Under the pieces are notes generated by a model. The model searched no databases. It saw only the letters and a list, made by a program, of their open reading frames with translations, and had not been told where the DNA came from. Below, piece by piece: positions 8,489 to 15,897 of a stretch of DNA of 20,899 nucleotides. Source of the stretch: a virus. Where the stretch lies: the IMG/VR virus record IMGVR_UViG_3300020442_001797, positions 1-20,899 of that record, one strand, 5' to 3'. The position numbers were made by a program, and so were the translations under genes. Numbering within the stretch: position 1 is the stretch's first letter; each line of letters begins with the position of its first letter.

Positions 8489-10138
8489 TTAGTCCTGATC
8501 AAGTTCATCATGGTAAACAATACTAAAACCTCTAGAAGTGCTTGAGCTTTTTATTCTACTGGAGAATTTTTGCATAACTTTCACGCCTGAATCTACAGTT
8601 CCATACATGACTGAGTAATCATATCCAACGGGATTGCCATCTGCCCCTAGATGTGTTCCGGATCTAGATATAAAGTTAGCGTCTTGAAGTGTTGGGTATC
8701 TATTATTAAAGTGTGGCTCCTGACCAACAACTATTCTTTGGCCGGAAACTGCATAAGGTTCTAGGAATACACCCATGCAGCCGCTTTGTATAACATTGGC
8801 TAGTTTTGTTCTACCTAATGTTCTTTCTGAGATAAGTGATTTACCGCTTGGTATTTCTATGGAAATATTGGATTCCCATCTACTCCTTGAATAAGCGTTA
8901 TCCGCGTTATTACCTAAACAAGAAAGGGTTGCGTCTGGGTATCTATATAAAAATTGGTAATCTCTTACATAGTAGCTAGACTCTCCAACTACCCCACCGC
9001 TAGAATGTATTATAAATCCAGCACCGTCTAGAGAGGTGTCGTTTAGGAATCCACAAACGGCAGAGTTATGAAAGCCGTCATCTTCTGGATCGCAAAAGCC
9101 ACTGGTAGCTAGGTGTAAGGTCTTACACTCATAAAGACAGTGTGAAACCTCGTTAAGAACAAATGATTCATCAAATATTGTAAGTTGGCCACTAATAATG
9201 ACATCATTTAGATAAGCATCCCACATAAGGTGGTTGCCTTGACCGGGACCTCCGGGATAACCTAATGCAAACCTTCCGTTTTGACTAGGAACAAGATCTC
9301 CATAAACGGTCATTTTAGCGTCATTTACGTTATGTATAGCTCCAGAAGGTGAGCCGCCAATACCAATATTGTCCCCACTAAATACTATAAAGTCATTGAT
9401 GCCAGACCAGCGTTTTTGGGATGTGCCTAGGCTGTAAGATTCACTGTCACTTGGTGATATTTTTCCAGCTACCTGAAGGGTTCCGTGATCGTGCAGGGAG
9501 TTAGTTCCAATTGCCAATCTAAGGTTTGAGGAAGTTAGGTCGCCGTACAGAAGTGGTGCTGGGCCAGTCGTTACTGGGTTGCCATCAACGTCGCAGAGGT
9601 GGCCAGATCCAATCTCATGAGAACCAACATATAACTTATAGTTGTCATCTCTACCTATGTAATAACCAGCACCGTGACCTATTGCTATATTAAAGTCACC
9701 TGTCTTATTATTATTTAAGGCGTAGTTTCCCACGCCTATGTTTCCAGAACCTCTAGTATTTCCAGCTAAAGTTTGATAGCCCACAGCTGTATTGCTGCTA
9801 CCATAAATATTGCAAGACATGGCGTGAGAGCCAATAGCTGTATTTCCAGAACCGTTAAAATTAGGTCTAAGAGTAGCGTAACCAAAAGCAGAATTGTCTG
9901 CGGTAGATCTTCCACCTCCCGTGTAGTTTATTAGGGAAAACTCACCGGCCTTTGTTGTTCTAGTGTCAGGTGTTGAGAAATTTCCAGCAGATATATCCCT
10001 TCCGTCCATCATAAGGTGGACAGAATCAACAAGATTAATCAAGCTAGTTCTCAAATCTAGGGGAGATATCTCCTGCCTAGAGTTATCAGGCAATAACTCA
10101 TTTATAGAGCTGAGGTACTCTGATTTGGTCAAAATCAT
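8489..10138 (-). CDS. Fibre-type virion protein, 549 residues, with NTAIG repeats
   Basis: Probable fibre or head-surface protein. Residues 1-45 (starting MILTKSEYLSSINELLPDN) are predicted helical and probably form the attachment region. Residues ~82-155 contain five YadA-head-like units (NSAFGYATL, NTAIGSHAM, NTAVGYQTL, NIGVGNYAL, NIAIGHGAG). Residues ~198-260 carry LRLAIGTNSL, LQVAGKISP and LGTSQKRWSGI, the last being the LG-S-x-x-RW motif frequent in phage fibre shafts. The C-terminal half is Cys-containing and globular (CLYECKT, CGFLND, CLGNN). The ATG at 10138 has AGGCGG about 10 bases upstream and lies 13 bases after the 160-residue gene. Its shared repeat type with the next gene suggests the two proteins have related ancestry or work side by side. 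Confidence 0.8.
   Translation of the reverse strand: MILTKSEYLSSINELLPDNSRQEISPLDLRTSLINLVDSVHLMMDGRDISAGNFSTPDTRTTKAGEFSLINYTGGGRSTADNSAFGYATLRPNFNGSGNTAIGSHAMSCNIYGSSNTAVGYQTLAGNTRGSGNIGVGNYALNNNKTGDFNIAIGHGAGYYIGRDDNYKLYVGSHEIGSGHLCDVDGNPVTTGPAPLLYGDLTSSNLRLAIGTNSLHDHGTLQVAGKISPSDSESYSLGTSQKRWSGINDFIVFSGDNIGIGGSPSGAIHNVNDAKMTVYGDLVPSQNGRFALGYPGGPGQGNHLMWDAYLNDVIISGQLTIFDESFVLNEVSHCLYECKTLHLATSGFCDPEDDGFHNSAVCGFLNDTSLDGAGFIIHSSGGVVGESSYYVRDYQFLYRYPDATLSCLGNNADNAYSRSRWESNISIEIPSGKSLISERTLGRTKLANVIQSGCMGVFLEPYAVSGQRIVVGQEPHFNNRYPTLQDANFISRSGTHLGADGNPVGYDYSVMYGTVDSGVKVMQKFSSRIKSSSTSRGFSIVYHDELDQD
9674..9895 (-). repeat. YadA-head-like NTAIG repeats (residues ~82-155 of the 549-residue protein)
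   Basis: Five units with cores AFGYATL, AIGSHAM, AVGYQTL, GVGNYAL and AIGHGAG, separated by Gly/Asn/Ser-rich linkers (GSGN, GSSN, GSGN, TGDFN). Unit length is about 13-20 residues. The regularity is higher than in the 899-residue protein. Confidence 0.85.
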
Positions 10139-10151
10139 AATTTATAACCGC

Positions 10152-10634
10152 CTACTTAAAGCTAATTTGTAACGTCGAAGTGTCAAACTTGACTGAATCA
10201 CCTTCGTATATAATTCTTGGATTATTTAATTCTGCATACATAAGCAGATTGCCCGTTCCAACAGTGCCTGAATCACAAACAGCTATTCCAGATACCCATC
10301 CCCAATCTTGAAGAGCGTTTGAGAATAAAAAAGTAACACTATTTTTTATAAGACCACTTCCAGCGTTGTGATCATCTATATTGTAATTCCAGTAGTAATC
10401 TCCACTGGCTGTTCCACCAGTTGTGTCATCTGGGTGAGATAGGAAATATCTTCTATATCCAGTATCTCCATTACTATTACCAGATGGTAGCTCTGGTATG
10501 GTAGAGCCTGTGTCTGACTCTCTAGGTACACCACTACACAGTGCTATTGATATACCGTCTGGCTTTGCGAAGGATTGCCCTCTAAAAATATGCTGGAGTA
10601 AGCCTGACTCCATATAATCTGATAAGGCGGTCAT
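10152..10634 (-). CDS. Small virion structural protein, 160 residues (LSDYxExxLLxHIFRG family)
   Basis: The N-terminus (LSDYMESGLLQHIFRG, then KPDGISIALCSG) and C-terminal strands (DWGWVSGIAVCD, GNLLMYAEL, EGDSVKF, LQISF) match a widespread phage protein pattern in which a short helix binds and a beta domain follows. I know it from memory as an uncharacterised virion or tail-associated protein, without an agreed name. The start ATG at 10634 has AAAGGGGA upstream. It is the first gene after the capsid-operon terminator, with a promoter-like TGTGTATAAT about 48 bases before the ATG, and heads the row of fibre genes. It could be an adaptor that anchors fibres or a minor head/tail protein; this is inference. 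Confidence 0.7.
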   Translation of the reverse strand: MTALSDYMESGLLQHIFRGQSFAKPDGISIALCSGVPRESDTGSTIPELPSGNSNGDTGYRRYFLSHPDDTTGGTASGDYYWNYNIDDHNAGSGLIKNSVTFLFSNALQDWGWVSGIAVCDSGTVGTGNLLMYAELNNPRIIYEGDSVKFDTSTLQISFK

Positions 10635-10680
10635 AGAGTTTCCCCTTTAAAAATTCCTAATTGTAAACGCGAATACACAC

Positions 10681-10691
10681 TATTATACACA
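10681..10691 (-). promoter_or_regulatory. Candidate promoter (TGTGTATAATA) for the fibre gene block
   Basis: On the minus strand this reads TGTGTATAATA, directly preceded by the T-tract of the terminator. It shares ten bases with two other intergenic sites ahead of virion genes. TATAAT is a perfect sigma-70 -10 box. No good -35 box lies 17 bases upstream (TTGGGG, inside the terminator stem). Expected leader to the 160-residue gene is about 40 bases. Confidence 0.55.
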
Positions 10692-10735
10692 AAAAAAGAG
10701 CCATCCCCAATGATATGAGGACGACTCTCTTTTGT
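10691..10735 (-). terminator. Rho-independent terminator after the major capsid gene
   Basis: On the minus strand a 9-bp stem (arms 10719-10727 and 10698-10706, two G-U wobbles) encloses a 12-base loop and is followed by seven T residues (10697-10691). A-rich sequence ahead of the stem extends pairing into the T-tract. It starts about 20 bases after the capsid stop codon. It should end most transcripts of the protease/scaffold-decoration-capsid unit. Confidence 0.88.
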
Positions 10736-10754
10736 AGTTAAGGCAGTACCTAGA

Positions 10755-11762
10755 TTAGAAGGAGCCTAAGATAACTCTACGGTTATCAAGAACACCAAAT
10801 CCAAGTTCAGCAAAACCATAGTAGCCAGCTCGCTGCTGTCTGTGAAGAGTAGGATCTTCAAAGACCTGAACTGCCTGCTTCATTGGCATAACGAAGCTAT
10901 CGTTAGCTGACTGATCAAGACCAACAACCAACTCAACGTCGGATGTTTGAACAGCCCCGCTTAGACCCTCAGTGAAGAAGGTCTGATACTCTTGGCCTTC
11001 GCCAAGCTCATCGAGATCGTGAAGATTCACACCAAAGATGCGTGTGATTGGAGCACCACCTTCAGAAGCGGTGTAGATTTCTCGACGAGTAACTTCGTCT
11101 ACCTGATCAAGTCCCCAGTTACGCACATCTTCGAGTGCTTCTGGAGAAACATAAAGGTCAGTCAAGCGACCGCGATTAGCGGAACCGGTGTTACCGCCAG
11201 CGTTTCGTCTCATAACAGTCTGCATGAGGGAAACAAGTCTCTTGCTGAACAATCCAGCAGTTGCATCGCCATCGTAAACCAAAATGTTACGGTCAACGCC
11301 AGCTGCTAGGATAGTGTGCCAACCATCGTCATTCATTTTCTTGACGAAGCCAGCTTCCATAACCTGCATCGCACGGGCAGCAACGTCCCAACGAGCTTCA
11401 CGAGCAAAACGCAGAAGATAATCAACTGAGCTTGTGATGCTATAAGTTGGAATCATGACGTAGTCGCTTTCGACCGCACGTTCAGGAATACGACCGTGAC
11501 CTGGGTTGGTGTAAGCAACATGCTCACCTTCAAGTCCCGGTGAAATCAAGTCGAGTGGATACTCAGTAGATGCACCCGGCTCAACATTGATGGTCTCGAA
11601 AATATCACCAAGGATATTTCCAACCAATACACCCTTACGCAAAGGGAGTTCAAGTGCCTTAGCAAACTCGCGTTGAGCTGCGTAAGCCACATTCTGGTCA
11701 TTATTACCAGTCTGCTTCAAAAGTGAAATAAATTCTTCACTTGGTCTTTCTGTATATGACAT
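10755..11762 (-). CDS. Major capsid protein, HK97-fold type
   Basis: A 335-residue protein with the size, position and sequence style of HK97-fold major capsid proteins: a short N-arm, then beta-type segments and the characteristic aromatic/acidic middle (LTDLYVSPEALEDVRNW, residues ~202-219, and ITRIFGVNLHDLDELG, ~240-255), and a C-terminal AGYYGFAELGFGVLDNRRV. It has no long N-terminal delta domain, which fits assembly on a separately encoded scaffold from the gene upstream. It forms the icosahedral shell. The ATG at 11762 has AGGAGA 9 bases upstream; a 26-base gap follows the decoration gene. Arg codons are mostly CGN type rather than AGA, unlike the neighbouring long genes, as expected for a very highly expressed product. 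A strong terminator follows. Confidence 0.9.
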   Translation of the reverse strand: MSYTERPSEEFISLLKQTGNNDQNVAYAAQREFAKALELPLRKGVLVGNILGDIFETINVEPGASTEYPLDLISPGLEGEHVAYTNPGHGRIPERAVESDYVMIPTYSITSSVDYLLRFAREARWDVAARAMQVMEAGFVKKMNDDGWHTILAAGVDRNILVYDGDATAGLFSKRLVSLMQTVMRRNAGGNTGSANRGRLTDLYVSPEALEDVRNWGLDQVDEVTRREIYTASEGGAPITRIFGVNLHDLDELGEGQEYQTFFTEGLSGAVQTSDVELVVGLDQSANDSFVMPMKQAVQVFEDPTLHRQQRAGYYGFAELGFGVLDNRRVILGSF

Positions 11763-11788
11763 TGTTAAATTCTCCTTTAAATTATGGC

Positions 11789-12280
11789 TTAGGCACCGTG
11801 ATTAGGAAGGTTGATGTAAACTTTAGCGTAGCCGTCTGCGTCTTTACGAGACATGAAACGACCGATAGCCAAGTTACCCGAAGCTGTGGAATTCTTAGCG
11901 GTTGTCGAAATATGCCCCTGAGTTTCAGATGCATAAGCCAAGTCACCAGCTTTAGGAGAGCCATCAACTTGGTCGGTAACAACCCAGCCACGAGTCAAGA
12001 CGGTAACTTTACCACCCAATTGAACTTCATCTTTATACTGGTTAAGATGAGTTCTAGTTAGATCCTTATTAACAACATCGTTAAGAATGATGCCAACTGG
12101 AACATCTGTTTCGGCAGCTGCTTGAGGTGAAACGGTGTTTTCACCTTGGTCAAGGGCTGCACCCGAAGCACCAGCAAGTGCTGCTGCATCTAAACAAACA
12201 ACTTCGCCTCTAACGCCAGTGGCTGACGAAAAATAGCTAATGTCTGTTGATTCTTCATATCTATCTGCTTTGAGAGCCAT
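11789..12280 (-). CDS. Capsid decoration (cement) protein
   Basis: A 163-residue Ala/Gly/Thr-rich protein located directly between scaffold and major capsid, the standard place for a head decoration protein. The sequence pattern (GEVVCLDAAALAGASGAALDQG, then VPVGIILNDV, VTVLTRGWVVTDQV, KAGDLAYASETQGHIS, AIGRFMSRKDADGYAKVYINLP) matches the small beta-barrel cement proteins of phage heads, which sit on shell trimers and stabilise the expanded capsid. The ATG at 12280 has AAAGGAGA close upstream, nearly identical to the site of the capsid gene, so both are probably made in large amounts. Assignment rests on location plus pattern. Confidence 0.75.
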   Translation of the reverse strand: MALKADRYEESTDISYFSSATGVRGEVVCLDAAALAGASGAALDQGENTVSPQAAAETDVPVGIILNDVVNKDLTRTHLNQYKDEVQLGGKVTVLTRGWVVTDQVDGSPKAGDLAYASETQGHISTTAKNSTASGNLAIGRFMSRKDADGYAKVYINLPNHGA

Positions 12281-12304
12281 TGTTATTCTCCTTTAATTTG
12301 AAAA

Positions 12305-12994
12305 TTACTTTGTGTTAAGGACGTGAGATTCAAACCAGTCAGCAACGCTGGCTCTAGTTTTTTCGGATTCGTCCAATTCTTCGGACTCCACCAAAGTTGC
12401 TTCAGAAGACTCAAGATCTTCAAACGCTTCTTGGTTAATTTCTTCTGCTTCCGCTTCTTCTTCAGCTTTAGCTTCCTTTTCTTTCTTTTTCTTTTCTATA
12501 GCTTCTTTCAGCTCTGGTGGCATACCAGCTTCAGCTTCATCTTCTTTTTCGTCCTTTTTTGCTTTCTTTTTCATGAGAGCAACAACGGCTTCAAAAGCTT
12601 CATCAGCTAGAGACTCGAAAGTAGCAAGAGATTCTTCAATCTCTTCAGCTTCAAAGCCAGCTTCTTCCAGAGAAGCCTTACGCTTCATCATAGCTTCTTT
12701 TTTCTTCATCTTGTCCATTTCCTTCATAGCTTCTGCTAATTCAGTTGTGGACGTATTAAGTTGATCTTCAAGTTCAGCAACGCGAGCCTGAGTAGATTTA
12801 ATCGTTTCATTAAGCTCATCAATAGTTGCTTGACTTTCTTCAGCCTTTGCTTCAAAAGCTTCGACCTGAGAAGCAAACTCTTTATCTTTTGCTTCTTCGA
12901 TTTTAGCTTTGATAGCTTCATTTTCAGCCTTAGCTTCTGACAGCTGAGTCTGAACTTCGGCCAACTGCTTTTCTAACAGCGAAGTATCTGACAT
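12305..12994 (-). CDS. Separate scaffolding protein from internal start (229 residues)
   Basis: In-frame ATG at 12994 (residue 274 of the fusion) begins MSDTSLLEKQ and is preceded by a perfect AGGAGA at 13007-13002 with a 7-base spacer, as good as the site of the capsid gene. The product would be only the coiled-coil scaffold without the protease. The same nested arrangement is known from lambda C/Nu3. Residues 1-120 form heptad-like Leu/Ala/Glu helices; residues ~135-210 are Lys/Glu-rich; the last ~15 residues (VADWFESHVLNTK) are probably the capsid-binding end, by analogy with other scaffolds. Confidence 0.75.
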   Translation of the reverse strand: MSDTSLLEKQLAEVQTQLSEAKAENEAIKAKIEEAKDKEFASQVEAFEAKAEESQATIDELNETIKSTQARVAELEDQLNTSTTELAEAMKEMDKMKKKEAMMKRKASLEEAGFEAEEIEESLATFESLADEAFEAVVALMKKKAKKDEKEDEAEAGMPPELKEAIEKKKKEKEAKAEEEAEAEEINQEAFEDLESSEATLVESEELDESEKTRASVADWFESHVLNTK

Positions 12995-13813
12995 AATAAT
13001 GTCTCCTAAAATAGTGTGATTAGAATTGATATCTTGTACGTTGAATTGTGCCGTGCTTTTATTATTTAATATAACACTCCTGGGGTTGGCTGGTTTTGAA
13101 ACCAATCCTTTACCAGAAAAGGATATATTGGAAAGAGCACGACCAACCTTATATCCTTCGTATTCGCCCGACCCACCGTAAGCACGCAAATGCTTAGTTA
13201 GAAAGGCTGATTCTTCGTTTCTCGCCAGAAGCTTAGAGTTACCTTCGCTGTCTGTTAAAGCGTAATCGAAACCAGAGAAAAGGCATTCCATTGAAACAAA
13301 CCACTTGCCTTCTTTAATTTCAGCTATGATTTGCTGCATCCTCTCTCTGTTTTCTGCACCGGTCCAGCTGTTGTATAAAACAGCTTGTGATATTATGTCA
13401 AAATCTTCTGGCATGTCTGAGTCGTCTGCTACAGCCTTGCCATCTTTAGTTAAAACATAACTTCCGGTTATATGCCCAATGATATCATTCTCATCGTGCA
13501 TAAAGTTAAATTGTTTATCTTCTGGTGTATTTCTAGCTTCCCATGTGGCTTTCGCTAGGAACACATCGTCGTTTTTATTCCAACCGCATGAAACCAGAAC
13601 AGACTCTATGTAATGTAAGTCTATCTGGTCTTTATTTTCAGCTTTTGCAATCCCCAGTTTCTCCAGTTCTATATCTGTTAAATCTTTGAGTTCTGGAAAG
13701 GGGACTTCACTCTTTTTCAGGGTGGCAGCAGAACAATACGCAACACTGGCGGTGCTTTTAACAAGCTCGCCAACGCCGTCTTCAATTTCTCTTTGATATA
13801 TTTTTATTGTCAT
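12305..13813 (-). CDS. Head maturation protease fused to scaffolding protein
   Basis: A 502-residue two-part protein. Residues 1-260 resemble phage prohead proteases: FNFMHDENDIIGHI (His106 as candidate catalytic His) and KWFVSMECLF (Ser174 as candidate nucleophile), then GKGLVSKPANPRSVI near the domain end. Residues ~274-502 are a highly charged Glu/Lys/Ala-rich coiled coil (LLEKQLAEVQTQLSEAKAEN onward), typical of internal scaffolds that are digested before DNA entry. The ATG at 13813 follows TGTGAGGT. A strong internal ribosome site and in-frame ATG at 12994 would also yield free scaffold. It lies after portal and before decoration and capsid genes. The fused enzyme would cut scaffold and itself inside the procapsid. 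The protease call is by motif and layout; the third catalytic residue is not assigned. Confidence 0.8.
   Translation of the reverse strand: MTIKIYQREIEDGVGELVKSTASVAYCSAATLKKSEVPFPELKDLTDIELEKLGIAKAENKDQIDLHYIESVLVSCGWNKNDDVFLAKATWEARNTPEDKQFNFMHDENDIIGHITGSYVLTKDGKAVADDSDMPEDFDIISQAVLYNSWTGAENRERMQQIIAEIKEGKWFVSMECLFSGFDYALTDSEGNSKLLARNEESAFLTKHLRAYGGSGEYEGYKVGRALSNISFSGKGLVSKPANPRSVILNNKSTAQFNVQDINSNHTILGDIIMSDTSLLEKQLAEVQTQLSEAKAENEAIKAKIEEAKDKEFASQVEAFEAKAEESQATIDELNETIKSTQARVAELEDQLNTSTTELAEAMKEMDKMKKKEAMMKRKASLEEAGFEAEEIEESLATFESLADEAFEAVVALMKKKAKKDEKEDEAEAGMPPELKEAIEKKKKEKEAKAEEEAEAEEINQEAFEDLESSEATLVESEELDESEKTRASVADWFESHVLNTK
13002..13007 (-). promoter_or_regulatory. Internal ribosome binding site AGGAGA for free scaffold
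   Basis: The minus strand reads AGGAGA, then CATTATT, then ATG. Spacing is 7 bases, and the site matches the AGGAGA seen ahead of the decoration and capsid genes. It lies inside coding sequence for ILGDII, just at the boundary between the protease-like and coiled-coil parts. Confidence 0.8.
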
Positions 13814-13828
13814 ATTTTTACCTCACAG

Positions 13829-13839
13829 GATTATACACA
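13829..13839 (-). promoter_or_regulatory. Candidate promoter (TGTGTATAATC) for protease/scaffold-decoration-capsid unit
   Basis: Minus strand TGTGTATAATC, preceded by seven T residues. The -10-like TATAAT ends only 17 bases before the ATG at 13813, so the leader would be about 10 bases and hold little more than the ribosome site. A weak -35-like TGTAAA lies 17 bases upstream (13858-13853). Same motif as at 10681 and 15940. Confidence 0.55.
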
Positions 13840-13854
13840 AAAAAATATTTTTTT
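13839..13854. repeat. A/T-only perfect palindrome between portal and protease/scaffold genes
   Basis: Seven A, T-A, seven T: a perfect 16-base inverted repeat in the 52-base intergenic gap, next to the promoter-like motif. It could form a weak hairpin ending in T residues after the portal gene, or an UP-like/curved element for the promoter. It lacks the GC stem of a normal terminator. Confidence 0.5.
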
Positions 13855-13865
13855 TACAAAAAACG

Positions 13866-15887
13866 CTATTTTGTCCCAAAAGAATGTTCTACAAACATCC
13901 CAATGACAGATTTTTTATAATTTTCCATTGTCATATTAGAGGGGGATATTTTTTGGTTCTTTAGCTGTCTCTTGAATGAAGCAGAGCTTTTGTTGGTAAT
14001 TGAGAGGGCGTTAAATATTGATTTATCATCCACGTCGGACAAAGGCTCTAGGTTCAATAATACGTCTATTTTAATAGACTCCAACTCTATAGCCTCAGCT
14101 TTTGTTAGTTGTCTCATGTTGGTTTTTTCTTTAGTTCCAAGATAGGCCTTTGAAACACAACTGAGAGAGTCGAAGGTGTTGGAGGCCCATATAAACATTT
14201 CAGCTAAACCGGGTTGGCTTTTAGGTGTATCAACCCTTTGTTTTCTAGGCTCTTCGTCTATTTTGAAGGGAGGTCTTCCATTATCGTTTAGTGGGCGTTT
14301 TTCAGGGGCTGGCTGTTTTGATTCTTGCTTTTTATCATTTATCTCGCTTTGCTTCTCCATTTTTTCTAAATCATTCTTATGATTGGCGTTATGGAAAGGA
14401 CTGGCTTTTGGAGGTGCTTTATCTGCATCTCTCGCTTTGTCTTCTCTTTTTAGCCTTACCTTCTCTACTTCGGGAACTTCTTTGAATCTTTCAAGTACGG
14501 TTTCATGAGATATAATATCCCTGTCGGCAAGTTGGATCAGAAGTTGTTTTTCTGAAGACTCGTCAGATAAACTCATTTGGTCATAGACAACGTGAGCGGC
14601 CTTTCTGAATCCCATAGCCTTACGAACAAACTCAAGCTCTTTTTCCCAGAACTTTGTTAGTTGATCTCTACCGTACTGAAGTCTCTCGACTAGAGTTTTC
14701 AGAGATATAAAGTTGTTTGTAAACCCGCCACTCTGTCCAGCCATACCGGTTAGAGTTGGGGGAACACCCAATCCAGCATAAATGCTATTCAGAACAGATT
14801 GATACTTTTCAGAACCCAGAAATTTGTATACTTGACTATTAGATTCTGTATACGAAAGCTCTGGCCCCCAAACAAGCTCCATCGTTCCTCCTCCAACATT
14901 ACTAGCTAGAATATTTCTTAGCTTATTAATAGCTGTTTTGTTAGGTAGGATTTTGTGATCTAGACTACCGAGAGTCCAAAGTCTTATGTTTGAGATAGCC
15001 CCATCTAAAGCAGATAAGTCAGCTAAACGCATCTTCTCTAACATTATAATGTCATCTAGGATAGCGTATACCAACGGATGTGCCCATTGTTGCCAGTCAT
15101 CTTTTTTGTAATAAAATACTGAAAGCCTATCGGGGTCTAACGGTATTTTTCTTTCGCCATTTTTTATAGCATTTTTAACATTAACGGGCAGTGTCTCTAA
15201 TACTTTGGCTGGGATAGCACCATCTTTGAAGTTATCAAAAAAGCTATTTGCTTGCAGTTGATAATTTTTTCTACCTAAAAATAGATTGATCTCGCCATTT
15301 TTAACATCAACAGTTAAGGGGTTGAAGAAGTTGTACCTCCAAGGAACAACAGACTGTTCTATTTGGGGAACCTCTAGAGTTATATCGGAACCTAAAGATT
15401 TTACATATTTTGTGATCTCTGGCGTTAGCTGAGTGTAACTTTTATATATAAACACTTGTCCGGTTTTATACAAGTTGTTTAAGAACCGCTCCGACCGCTC
15501 TTTGCCACCTATCTTTTTCCACCACTGCTTCAAAAACTTTTCTACGCTTTTGTTCTCGTGTACAATGTCGATACCTTGACAACCAAAATCGCCCATAAGG
15601 TCGATAACATTTCTGACAATTCCAACTTTGTCATACGCATCCATGCACATCTTGATGGCACGTTTAGCTTGGCGTGGTATTTGTTCGTCTGGTCTAAATG
15701 CGTAGTAGTCTTGGCTTTTGAAACCGGGTCTGACAGATCTGTTGGTCTCTATGTCAAGAAAAGTGTCTCTGTGATAAGCTTTGGTTATGCCTTCGTATTC
15801 ATGTATAGAGCTGGAAAATTCTTCAAAGGCTTTTGCCTTACCTGTAGAATCGCCTTCGTTCCAAGTTATAAGAGGGTCGTTTGGCAT
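13866..15887 (-). CDS. Portal protein
   Basis: Portal vertex protein, a ring through which DNA enters and leaves the head. The length (673 residues) and order after terminase fit. Recognisable features: N-terminal stretch with RQAKRAIKMCMDAYDKVGIVRNVIDLMGDFG, the core with FYYKKDDWQQWAHPLVYAILDDI, and the portal hallmark GLGVPPTLTG. The C-terminal ~190 residues comprise a highly charged Lys/Glu/Pro linker and a helical end domain, longer than in many portals. I chose the ATG at 15887 rather than an in-frame TTG at 15902 because AGGA lies 6 bases before this ATG and overlaps the TTG-side codons. A candidate promoter lies ~50 bases upstream. The terminase stop is 68 bases before the start. Confidence 0.9.
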   Translation of the reverse strand: MPNDPLITWNEGDSTGKAKAFEEFSSSIHEYEGITKAYHRDTFLDIETNRSVRPGFKSQDYYAFRPDEQIPRQAKRAIKMCMDAYDKVGIVRNVIDLMGDFGCQGIDIVHENKSVEKFLKQWWKKIGGKERSERFLNNLYKTGQVFIYKSYTQLTPEITKYVKSLGSDITLEVPQIEQSVVPWRYNFFNPLTVDVKNGEINLFLGRKNYQLQANSFFDNFKDGAIPAKVLETLPVNVKNAIKNGERKIPLDPDRLSVFYYKKDDWQQWAHPLVYAILDDIIMLEKMRLADLSALDGAISNIRLWTLGSLDHKILPNKTAINKLRNILASNVGGGTMELVWGPELSYTESNSQVYKFLGSEKYQSVLNSIYAGLGVPPTLTGMAGQSGGFTNNFISLKTLVERLQYGRDQLTKFWEKELEFVRKAMGFRKAAHVVYDQMSLSDESSEKQLLIQLADRDIISHETVLERFKEVPEVEKVRLKREDKARDADKAPPKASPFHNANHKNDLEKMEKQSEINDKKQESKQPAPEKRPLNDNGRPPFKIDEEPRKQRVDTPKSQPGLAEMFIWASNTFDSLSCVSKAYLGTKEKTNMRQLTKAEAIELESIKIDVLLNLEPLSDVDDKSIFNALSITNKSSASFKRQLKNQKISPSNMTMENYKKSVIGMFVEHSFGTK

Positions 15888-15893
15888 GTTAAT

Positions 15894-15897
15894 TCCT
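15894..15897 (-). promoter_or_regulatory. Ribosome site deciding the portal start
   Basis: Minus strand AGGA, then ATTAAC, then ATG at 15887. The upstream in-frame TTG (15902) would put this site inside the coding region and has no purine-rich site of its own, so ATG is favoured. Confidence 0.65.

Noticed and set aside
6264-9895. CRISPR-like or direct repeat arrays in the fibre region
   Set aside because: Repeats are protein-level, imperfect at DNA level, in frame and without constant spacers; they encode beta-roll units.
11741-12061. Open plus-strand frames such as 11741-12061, 15558-15929 and 17370-17825
   Set aside because: They lie wholly or mostly opposite strongly supported minus-strand genes, have no good ribosome sites or recognisable domains, and have protein compositions typical of antisense frames.
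12736-12921. Second minus-strand frames inside scaffold, decoration and terminase genes
   Set aside because: Out-of-frame by-products of biased coding sequence (Lys/Leu-rich shadows); no ribosome site and no domain.
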